A stretch of DNA of 46,162 nt. It comes from an uncultured Alteromonadaceae bacterium (lineage in GTDB: Bacteria; Pseudomonadota; Gammaproteobacteria; Enterobacterales; Alteromonadaceae). Under the pieces are notes generated by a model. The model searched no databases, was not told where the DNA came from, and was given only the letters and a program-made list of their open reading frames with translations. Made by a program: the position numbers and the translations under genes. The stretch's first letter is position 1. Every line of letters begins with the position of its first letter. The stretch lies in contig CAJXMO010000026.1 of assembly GCA_913056495.1 (NCBI GenBank), positions 1-46,162 of the forward strand, written 5' to 3'. Below, one piece after another: positions 33,849 to 41,466 of the stretch.

Positions 33849-36800
33849 TCAGTGTTCGCTATTACAACTGTCACTTTCTACTTTTGATAGCTTTTGTGCT
33901 ATCGGCATCAAGTATTCTATGGCGTTTTCATAGTCGTAGTTGACGATGGATTTTCTGGCTTCAGACAATTGCCATTTCCAGGGGATAAGATCCGCTGCTT
34001 CGAATAGCTCATCTAATGCGACTATGACATTGGCGTCATACTCTTCAAGTTGATTAATCACCTGTGTGAGTTTTGGTAAAGACTGAGATGGCATCGCATC
34101 AGCATTAGGCTGATTAGCGAATAAATTCAAAGTCGCTGAAATCTTATTGATGGTCTGTTGATAAACCTGATTCAGCTGTTTAAAAAAGTCTGGCTGCACG
34201 TGCCGGTAATGATCTGTCGACTGACATAGCCTATCCAGTGTTTCTGCCAGTGTATTCGCTTTTATAGAGCGCGCCTCAGTAAATAGCATAGTCACTAATG
34301 TATTGAATTTCTCAGCGTCATTCAGACTATCCGGTGCATTGATAAATTCAACTATGCTTTTGGAGACAGAATTAAATTTAGTCAGTTTTTGGATGAATAG
34401 GTTTAGTAAAGGATTGTCCGTGACCAGTTTGCTTTTAAAAATAGCTTCATTTTTAGGATACTGAATATGATTATCTATGCTATTGGTGAGCTCTGCGACA
34501 GATATGGGTTTGACTAAAAAGCTGTCCATTCCTGCTTCAATACACTGCCTTAACTCTTGCTCGGTGTGATTTGCAGTAATGGCAATAATCGGCACATAAT
34601 CAAATTTTTCCCGGATTTGTTTAGTGGTTGAAAGACCGTCTAAAACCGGCATAGTGTGGTCCATTAAAATGCAGTCAAAAACTTCGCCGGCATTTAAAAT
34701 ATCCAGCGCTTCCTGACCGTTATTAGCCAGCGTGGTTTGCATGCCTAATTCAGATAATAAAGAGTGGGTGATCTGTTGGCTAATAGGTTCATCTTCAACA
34801 ATTAATATACGCTTGTTATTGAGTCGGTTAGAAATAATATACTGGCTGTCCAGACCAAATGAATCTTCATTTTCAAGCTGGCTCTGATTGTTTTGTATCT
34901 CGGTTGTGGCAAATACTCTGCTAAGCGTTTCAAATGTGAAAGGTAACGTTAATATGCGTGCCTGCGATAAACCTATACGGAATAAATGCTGGTGGACATA
35001 ACTGTGATTTAGCTTGGTCGCAATAATAATATTACTGACCGGGAATTGGGTTTCCCGGATAAAATGTTCAATTGCGCTGGTGTCCAACTGTTCAGATTGC
35101 TCTGTACAGACAATAATATAATGATTGTTTACCTTGTTCGGTAAATTGGCACTTTGTTTAAGAATATTCCGGTTAATATCAACATGCAGGTGGAGTTTAT
35201 TTAACTTTCGGTCTAATAGTTCCAAAAGCAGTGGGTTATCGACACATAGGGTTGCTGAGGTCTCTGATAAGGCATATTTTTCGATTTCATTTTGTGGCGT
35301 TGCTGATTGTTCAAACTTAAGCGGAATCGCAAATTTAAATTCACTGCCGATTCCTGGGCGGCTGCTAACCGTCAGGTTACCGCCCATCTTATTGATGATG
35401 CTTTTGGATATACTCAAGCCTAAACCTGTTCCGCCAAACTGTCTGGAAATAGAACTGTCTGCCTGAGAAAATGGTGTAAACAACTGGCTGGTTCTGTCTT
35501 TTTCTATACCAATGCCAGAATCTTTCACCGAGAATTCAAAAAACCTCAGCGTTGAGGTTAACTGGTTGCAATTGATTTTAAAAACGATCCAACCTTGTTC
35601 GGTAAACTTAATGGCATTTCCTATCAGGTTAACAATAACCTGATACAGTTTATTTTCGTCCCCGACTAGCGTTTGGGGAATGGTGACGTCTATATCAAAT
35701 AACAGCATCAGGTTTTTGCTTTGAGCACGTTCGCTGAATACATCAATTAAACGTTGTAGAAAATTTTTACATTCAAACGGGCCTTTTTCCAGTTCCAGTT
35801 TTCCGGCTTCAATTTTTGAAAAATCTAAAACATCATTTATGGTTCTGAGCAATGAATTTGCACTGCTGTGAGCTTTGCTTATATAGTCTTTTTGCTGATT
35901 GGTCAGGCTAGTTTCAAGTGCTAAATGTGTTAACCCGATAATCGCATTCATCGGGGTTCTGATTTCGTGACTGATATTGGCGAGAAATTGACTTTTTGCC
36001 TGATTGGCCTGCTGAGACGCCTTAATTGCCTGATACAACTCTCCGGTAATTCGCTTGCGTTCACTGATATCCGTAAAGACACCGACATGACCAATACTGT
36101 TGCCTGATTCATCTAACAGAGGCACTGCATGAATTGAAATTGGAAACTGGCGACCGTATTTGTTGGTAAAATAAAAATCTTCCGACGCATATGTTAGTCC
36201 TTTATCTGTATGTTGAGTGACTGGGCAAGTGAGCATATCGGCTTCGTTAGTGTGACCTTTATTAAACTTCACCATAGTATAAAAATGATGCTGGCTCAGT
36301 TCTGAAAAGCGCCAGCCTAGTAACTTTTCCGCTTCCGGGTTTAGGAAGTTCACTTCACCACAGCTATCCACTGCATAAATGCCCTGACCAACAGAGTCGG
36401 TTATGCTTTGATAAAATTGTTGGCTTTCTGATATTTTTTCTTCGAGCTGTTTTTGTTGAGTTATGTTGGTACTGATTGCAATAAAGCGACTAAAGGCGCC
36501 TGTCTCATCAAAAATTGGCACTATCGTCGCAGCGACCCAATAAATTTCGCCATTTTTATTTTGGTTTTTTATTTCTCCATTCCAAACCCGACCATCAGAA
36601 ATGGTTTGCCAGATATGGTTATAAAAGTCTTTATACAGACCTTCGTTTGTGACTATCTGATAGGTTTTGCCCAGCAATTCTGCATCCGTGTAACCGCTGA
36701 GCCGTTTGAATTTTTCATTGGCATATAAAATAATGCCATCGGAATCAGCAATAGAAACAATTGCATGTTGATCAAGCGCATCTTTTTGTTGTTGTAATTC

Positions 36801-37208
36801 AAGTTGTGCCTGTCGTTTTTCCTGAGCTAGCTCAAGCATCAGAGCCGATAACCCTTCTAAACTGGCTTTGTTCTCTTTTAGTGGTGCTTTGCCTAAGTCA
36901 TGTAAGAGTGCGTTTGCAGCATTGGTTAAGCCGTCGATAGCAGTGCTTTGCAGTTGTAATTCTTGCCTGAGTTGTTGATAAGCGTCTGTTAGCTCTTCTG
37001 AGCTAATTTCCAGGCTACGTTCTCTGAGGTTTAAATCTCGCTCATGATTTGAATAAGAGGTATCAACCCGGGATAAAAAGTTGCTTAAAGCTTCTGTGAA
37101 ATCAAGGGTTTCAGGTGTTTGTGGTAATCGCTGAAGCTTATCAAAAAAGGCTGTTTCTGAGCTGACACTAAAACACTTTTTAAGCTGACGAAGTAACAGA
37201 CGATTCAC
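33849..37208 (-). CDS. PAS-containing hybrid histidine kinase downstream of a FIST protein
   Basis: The 1119-residue cytosolic protein has no membrane segment. Order: a helical and coiled-coil N-terminus (1-145); PAS 1 (about 150-255, GYTDAELLGK); PAS 2 (about 265-385); HisKA with His414 in SHEIRTPMNAIIG; HATPase with NLIGNAIKF, DSGIGI and GGTGLGLSI (about 515-630). A receiver-like segment without an obvious phospho-acceptor follows (about 650-765). A true receiver with Asp850 in LMDHTMPVLDG and Lys900 comes next, then a helical C-terminus (about 925-1119). That last region resembles an HPt module but lacks its phosphorylatable histidine. The gene shares one base with the FIST gene, so both form one signalling operon. 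FIST proteins are proposed small-ligand sensors. Confidence 0.88.
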   Translation of the reverse strand: MNRLLLRQLKKCFSVSSETAFFDKLQRLPQTPETLDFTEALSNFLSRVDTSYSNHERDLNLRERSLEISSEELTDAYQQLRQELQLQSTAIDGLTNAANALLHDLGKAPLKENKASLEGLSALMLELAQEKRQAQLELQQQKDALDQHAIVSIADSDGIILYANEKFKRLSGYTDAELLGKTYQIVTNEGLYKDFYNHIWQTISDGRVWNGEIKNQNKNGEIYWVAATIVPIFDETGAFSRFIAISTNITQQKQLEEKISESQQFYQSITDSVGQGIYAVDSCGEVNFLNPEAEKLLGWRFSELSQHHFYTMVKFNKGHTNEADMLTCPVTQHTDKGLTYASEDFYFTNKYGRQFPISIHAVPLLDESGNSIGHVGVFTDISERKRITGELYQAIKASQQANQAKSQFLANISHEIRTPMNAIIGLTHLALETSLTNQQKDYISKAHSSANSLLRTINDVLDFSKIEAGKLELEKGPFECKNFLQRLIDVFSERAQSKNLMLLFDIDVTIPQTLVGDENKLYQVIVNLIGNAIKFTEQGWIVFKINCNQLTSTLRFFEFSVKDSGIGIEKDRTSQLFTPFSQADSSISRQFGGTGLGLSISKSIINKMGGNLTVSSRPGIGSEFKFAIPLKFEQSATPQNEIEKYALSETSATLCVDNPLLLELLDRKLNKLHLHVDINRNILKQSANLPNKVNNHYIIVCTEQSEQLDTSAIEHFIRETQFPVSNIIIATKLNHSYVHQHLFRIGLSQARILTLPFTFETLSRVFATTEIQNNQSQLENEDSFGLDSQYIISNRLNNKRILIVEDEPISQQITHSLLSELGMQTTLANNGQEALDILNAGEVFDCILMDHTMPVLDGLSTTKQIREKFDYVPIIAITANHTEQELRQCIEAGMDSFLVKPISVAELTNSIDNHIQYPKNEAIFKSKLVTDNPLLNLFIQKLTKFNSVSKSIVEFINAPDSLNDAEKFNTLVTMLFTEARSIKANTLAETLDRLCQSTDHYRHVQPDFFKQLNQVYQQTINKISATLNLFANQPNADAMPSQSLPKLTQVINQLEEYDANVIVALDELFEAADLIPWKWQLSEARKSIVNYDYENAIEYLMPIAQKLSKVESDSCNSEH

Positions 37209-38359
37209 TATAATCCTTCTCCTATCAGGGTGACTGTCATGGTCTGGTTGTGCAATTTACAGTCAGTTGAATTCGAAAATGGACTCATTTCACCATAAGA
37301 ATAAAAACCGCTAATAGACGTATTATCCGGTAAAATTTGAGCAATGGCTTCAACTTCTTCTTCCACCAGGTCATTCATCACTAAACGCCGGCCAACACAG
37401 CTGACCAAAATAGCAAATAATGCCTCCGGTTTATCTGTCATTGCATTGAGTGCATAAATAGCAGCTTGTTCTGCGCCATCGACCAGGCTATCAGCAGACG
37501 CCTGCATTAACCTGAGATAACCTAGCTGCTCAATACTACCGGCTAAAATGAGTGCGCCTTTATTTTCATCTATCCCGAGAATCGTGCGGATTAACCCCAG
37601 TGATGAATTATTTTTATCCACCATTTCAAATGGAAATAATAAACCTGAAGCAGGCAGGTCTTTGGCATATTCGCCCAGATATTTTTTATAAACATCCAGC
37701 GCAGGCTGACCATCGAGCTCATATAAGATATTTTGGTCATTTTTAGTGATTAAACGCGCCGGGCCAAATGATTTCCAGCCGCCAACCGAGCTGTGTCCGG
37801 TTATGATGTTTTCGCCATATAAGCACAATGCTACTATACCATCCGGATCTGCTCCTTGTGGTGTCAGGGTTAACGTTGACTCAAATCTAGCTGCGTCACC
37901 GGCTAATCCACCGCTAATTGGAATCTGAGTCCCTAACACATGTTTTAAGCCTTCTATCAGAGCCGAACCGTTAATTTCCACACCTTTACCAAACAATAAA
38001 ATACAAGCCAAGTCCGATTGGTTAATTGCTTTACCAAGACGTGCGCCTGCATTAAATGAATCTGACATACAGGTTAACTTATCCGCTACAATTTGGAAGT
38101 GACTGTCTGGGTGCTCCAGTGTAATAAAGCTGACAACCGCGCTTTCTGTCGACACCGAATTTTGATGAATTTCACCTGAGGTTGAGCAGCCAATTACTTG
38201 GTTATGACAAGCGAGTTGAATGGCATTGATAAAATCAGAGTTATCAAAAAAAACTTTATCGGCAAATACGAGCGCAAAGTCTGCTTTTATATCGTTAAAA
38301 ACCGATTGCTTTGCCGAAAAGTCGGCTACTGAATTTAATACTCGCTGATTTGAGATCAT
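37208..38359 (-). CDS. FIST domain sensory protein
   Basis: The 383-residue soluble protein has FIST_N (about 25-220, with FADKVFFDNSDF, IGCSTSGEI and GGLAGDAARFE) and FIST_C (about 225-365, with ALDVYKKYLGEYAKDLPASG and SGFYSYGEMSPF). FIST domains are proposed to bind small molecules such as amino acids. Free-standing copies usually sit beside kinases or chemoreceptors and presumably pass the signal by contact. Here the kinase gene follows with a one-base overlap. No membrane segment is present. ATG 38359 is the natural start. Confidence 0.9.
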   Translation of the reverse strand: MISNQRVLNSVADFSAKQSVFNDIKADFALVFADKVFFDNSDFINAIQLACHNQVIGCSTSGEIHQNSVSTESAVVSFITLEHPDSHFQIVADKLTCMSDSFNAGARLGKAINQSDLACILLFGKGVEINGSALIEGLKHVLGTQIPISGGLAGDAARFESTLTLTPQGADPDGIVALCLYGENIITGHSSVGGWKSFGPARLITKNDQNILYELDGQPALDVYKKYLGEYAKDLPASGLLFPFEMVDKNNSSLGLIRTILGIDENKGALILAGSIEQLGYLRLMQASADSLVDGAEQAAIYALNAMTDKPEALFAILVSCVGRRLVMNDLVEEEVEAIAQILPDNTSISGFYSYGEMSPFSNSTDCKLHNQTMTVTLIGEGL

Positions 38360-38399
38360 ATATTTTCACTGTCTGGTTAGTGTGCATTCTGCTTATTAA

Positions 38400-38421
38400 A
38401 TATAGTTTTAATTAACTATAT
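38400..38421. promoter_or_regulatory. AT-rich palindrome upstream of the FIST-kinase operon
   Basis: ATATAGTT (38400-38407) and AACTATAT (38414-38421) form a perfect 8-bp inverted repeat around TTAATT, 41 bases upstream of the FIST start codon on the minus strand. Its position suits an operator or the -10 region of the FIST operon promoter. The rest of the 171-base gap to greB shows no other clear signal. Confidence 0.4.
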
Positions 38422-38530
38422 TTCGAGTGAAAAGTTTCAGATACCAGCCGGATGCTTGATTCGCATCAGGCTGGAGGTTGTTGTCATGGTCTTAGGTGGA
38501 GGATTAAAAACTTCAGCAAGTCGCTTAGCG

Positions 38531-39010
38531 CTATTCGGTTTGAGCGTATTTAATTGAGTTGATATACCAGGTTTTCTGGCCTTCGGGAGTTTGAACCAAG
38601 GCTTCATCGTCCACTTGTTTACCGAGCAGAGCTCGGGCCATAGGAGAGTCGATTGATGAATAATCTTTTCGGCCATAAATTTCATCCGGGCCGACAATTC
38701 GAAATCTTAAGGTTTTCCCTTCTTCGTTTTCTATTTCAACCCAGGCTCCAAAATATACCTTACCTGACTGCTGCGGGTTGTAATCGACGATTTTTAATAC
38801 TTCCAAACGCTTACGTAAATATCTGACTCGTCTGTCTATTTCTCGCAGTTTTGCTTTGTTGTATTTATAGTCAGCGTTTTCACTGCGGTCACCAAGGCTG
38901 GCAGCCCAGGCAACCTTTTTTGTAATTTCAGGGCGCTCAGTGCGCCATAAATAATCCAGCTCCTGCTGTAGTTTATTAAAGCCTTCACGGGTAATTAAGT
39001 TGGTTTTCAT
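38531..39010 (-). CDS. greB: Transcription elongation factor GreB
   Basis: GreB rescues backtracked RNA polymerase by stimulating transcript cleavage. The 159-residue protein has the N-terminal coiled coil with the acidic tip LGDRSENADYKYNKAKLREI and the C-terminal FKBP-like domain with FGAWVEIENEEGKTL and DSPMARALLGK. The block RRVRYLRKRLEVLKIVDYNP distinguishes GreB from GreA. It begins 3 bases after the modF stop, so the two genes are co-transcribed. Confidence 0.96.
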   Translation of the reverse strand: MKTNLITREGFNKLQQELDYLWRTERPEITKKVAWAASLGDRSENADYKYNKAKLREIDRRVRYLRKRLEVLKIVDYNPQQSGKVYFGAWVEIENEEGKTLRFRIVGPDEIYGRKDYSSIDSPMARALLGKQVDDEALVQTPEGQKTWYINSIKYAQTE

Positions 39011-39013
39011 CTG

Positions 39014-40471
39014 TTAAGCGTTGCCTTGTTGAGCCTGATAATCTTCCATTGCAAGATGCTGGTCTATTCCTTTTATTTTATCACCGGCATGATGGTTTAC
39101 ATATATCACTGTGCTGGTTTTGCTTTGACAGATGATTTCAATCAGTGCCAGTACCCGCTGACGGTTAATTTCATCCAGTCCGATACAGGCTTCATCCAGA
39201 ATCAACAAAGGTGGGTGTTTAACCATGGCTCGGGCAATCAGCAAGAGGCGCTGGTCGCCAAAAGAAAGCTGAGTAAATGGTGTATTTTGTTTATCGGCAA
39301 GCCCTAACAGAGAAAGCCATTGCCGGGCTATCTGTTTTTGCGCGGGTGTAGGGTGTTGATACAAACCTATGCTGTCATAAAACCCTGAAATAATCGTATT
39401 GAGCGCACTGATACTGACTCTGTAATCCATATGCAGCCGGTTAGAAACAAAGCCGATATGTTGCTTAATTTGCCAAATGCTTTCGCCGCGGCCTCGCTGG
39501 AAACCAAATAGCCAGATATCATTGCGGTAACACTGAGGGTTATCGCCGGTAATTAAATTCAATAAACAGGTTTTGCCTGAACCGTTTTTACCTGTGAGTT
39601 GCCAGTGCTGATAAGGTTTGATTTGCCAGTCTAGTTTTTCAAAAATAATATTGTCACCGAACTGAACTTTTGCCTGTGAAAGTTTTACCAGTGGTTCATC
39701 TGAGTTGACCGGGTAGCTGGCTGCACTATTATTTTCCGGTATCTGTAAATTATCTTGTTTTAGATGCAAAAGCTTTTTAAGCGCTTCTAACGGCGATGGT
39801 GAATCAGTTGCTACCGCTTGAGTAAATTCAATTTGAGCCTGATTTAAATAGGCGTAATGTGTAATAAATTCAGGCACTTCATCAAGCCGGTTTAAAATAA
39901 ATACCATGCTGATTTGGCTGCTCAGCTCCGTCAGAATTTGTTCAAGTTTTTGTGATGCATCAAGATCTAGGCCGTCGTAGGGTTCATCTAAAATTAGTAC
40001 ATCCGGGCGTTTTATCATGGCCTTTATCAATAACAGCTTTCGGGTTTCGCCTGTAGATAAGTCTCTGAATTTTTTGTTAAGCAAGGGCGCAAATGCAAAT
40101 GCTTGAATGAGTTTTTCCGCTAATGCCATATCCGCAGGGGCATCTTGTGTATAGAGGATTTCATGAACCAAGGTACCTTCAGAAATTACATCCAGAATAT
40201 CGGCATCATCTTTTTTCAGTTCAGATTCAATCAGAGCTTTTTGCTGCTCAAAAGAGATAACTTCTATCTGGTTGCAGTGGCGTTCGCAGGTGCCTGAGAT
40301 AAATTCAGCCTGACCTGTCATCAGTTGGCTAAGTGCTGATTTACCTGAACCATTTTTTCCCAGTAATACCCAGTGCTCACCAGCTGAAATTTGCCAGCTG
40401 ATATTGTCCATTTTAAAGTCTTTGAATACTTTAGCGGTTACCTGTTGCAGCGAAATCAGAGGATGAGTCAT
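39014..40471 (-). CDS. modF: Twin ABC ATPase ModF (PhrA-like)
   Basis: The 485-residue soluble protein has two ABC domains and no membrane part. Domain 1: Walker A GKNGSGKSA, signature LSTGETRKLLL, Walker B VLILDEPYDGLD. Domain 2: Walker A GKNGSGKTC, signature-like LSFGDQRLLLI, Walker B LLILDEACIGLD. Length and blocks such as HIGFVSNRLHMDYRVS and FILNRLDEVPEFI match E. coli ModF closely. ModF was named from its place in the E. coli mod region and as a photorepair protein; its true role is unclear. Here it is 12 kb away from modABC and paired with greB instead. Confidence 0.92.
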   Translation of the reverse strand: MTHPLISLQQVTAKVFKDFKMDNISWQISAGEHWVLLGKNGSGKSALSQLMTGQAEFISGTCERHCNQIEVISFEQQKALIESELKKDDADILDVISEGTLVHEILYTQDAPADMALAEKLIQAFAFAPLLNKKFRDLSTGETRKLLLIKAMIKRPDVLILDEPYDGLDLDASQKLEQILTELSSQISMVFILNRLDEVPEFITHYAYLNQAQIEFTQAVATDSPSPLEALKKLLHLKQDNLQIPENNSAASYPVNSDEPLVKLSQAKVQFGDNIIFEKLDWQIKPYQHWQLTGKNGSGKTCLLNLITGDNPQCYRNDIWLFGFQRGRGESIWQIKQHIGFVSNRLHMDYRVSISALNTIISGFYDSIGLYQHPTPAQKQIARQWLSLLGLADKQNTPFTQLSFGDQRLLLIARAMVKHPPLLILDEACIGLDEINRQRVLALIEIICQSKTSTVIYVNHHAGDKIKGIDQHLAMEDYQAQQGNA

Positions 40472-40592
40472 AGCACTTTGAATTTATTATTAAACTGAAT
40501 AGCCAGTTTACCCGATACTGGACGTTAAATAAATTTGGATGGCTATATAAGGTTTGCTAAACTTTGTATTCGTGCAATTCGAGGCCGTGTTT

Positions 40593-41399
40593 TTGAAACT
40601 ACTAATAACAAGAATAAATCCTTTAAAAGTTAAGTTTGTTTCGCTCAGAATTAAGTTGTATCTAGCGTTGTTAGCTTGTATCGCCAGCTGTTCCGCTTCG
40701 GCTCAAATCGCCATTATTATTGACGACGTCGGTTATAATGCAAGAGACTTTAAGCTGTTTGATTTACCGCCGGAAATTACACTGTCGCTGCTTCCGCATA
40801 CACCTTTTAGCAAAGCCATTGCAGATAAAGCCTTCGCAAGAGGGCAGGAAACTATGCTGCATTTACCTATGGAGTCAATTTCAGGTAAAGTGCTTGAACC
40901 CGGCACCATTGAAGCCGGTATGGATAAAGTTAAAATTTTAAATACGCTGGATACTGCGCTGGCCAATTTTCCTCATGTTACCGGGGTCAATAATCATATG
41001 GGTAGTAAGTTGACCCAGATGTATCAGCCCATGCAAATTATTATGCAGTCACTCAAACAAAAAAACTTATTTTTTGTTGATAGCCGAACTTCAGGTCGCT
41101 CTGTGGCGTACGAAGTCGCTAAACAGCAGGGGGTAGTCGCTTATCGCAGGCATGTATTTTTAGATAATGTTCTGGATGTTGAAGCCATCAGCATTCAATT
41201 GGGAAAAGTATTAAAACTGGCCAATAAAAAGCAAATCGTGATTGCCATTGGTCACCCTCATCCACAAACAATTCAGGCTTTACAGGCATTTTTTAAACAA
41301 AATTCTGCCGAGTCTATCGCATTAACAAAAGTATCAGCCTTGATCCCCGCCGAAAATCGTATTGCTGGGTTGAACTCTGCACCCACAAAGGCGGACTAA
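40593..41399 (+). CDS. Divergent polysaccharide deacetylase (YibQ family)
   Basis: A signal-like hydrophobic segment (LYLALLACIASCSASA) is followed by the YibQ domain: IAIIIDDVGYN, LHLPMESIS, GVNNHMGSKLT, FFVDSRTSG and IAIGHPHPQT. These Asp and His blocks match the metal-binding sites of divergent NodB-fold deacetylases, which act in the periplasm; the substrate is not known. The start has no ATG. TTG 40593, with GAGG 8 bases upstream, fits best (269 residues), but GTG 40587 or TTG 40554 are possible. In enterobacteria the family is next to envC; no envC is seen here. Confidence 0.85.
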   Translation: MKLLITRINPLKVKFVSLRIKLYLALLACIASCSASAQIAIIIDDVGYNARDFKLFDLPPEITLSLLPHTPFSKAIADKAFARGQETMLHLPMESISGKVLEPGTIEAGMDKVKILNTLDTALANFPHVTGVNNHMGSKLTQMYQPMQIIMQSLKQKNLFFVDSRTSGRSVAYEVAKQQGVVAYRRHVFLDNVLDVEAISIQLGKVLKLANKKQIVIAIGHPHPQTIQALQAFFKQNSAESIALTKVSALIPAENRIAGLNSAPTKAD

Positions 41400-41466
41400 T
41401 TTTGAATCCATTTAGATTATTTACAACAGAGTGGTTATCTGTAAAACCCATTAAGAGGAGTAGAAG

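Noticed and set aside
38437..38697. 86-residue minus-strand ORF overlapping greB's end
   Set aside because: It lies in another frame over greB codons and has no ribosome binding site or recognisable motif.
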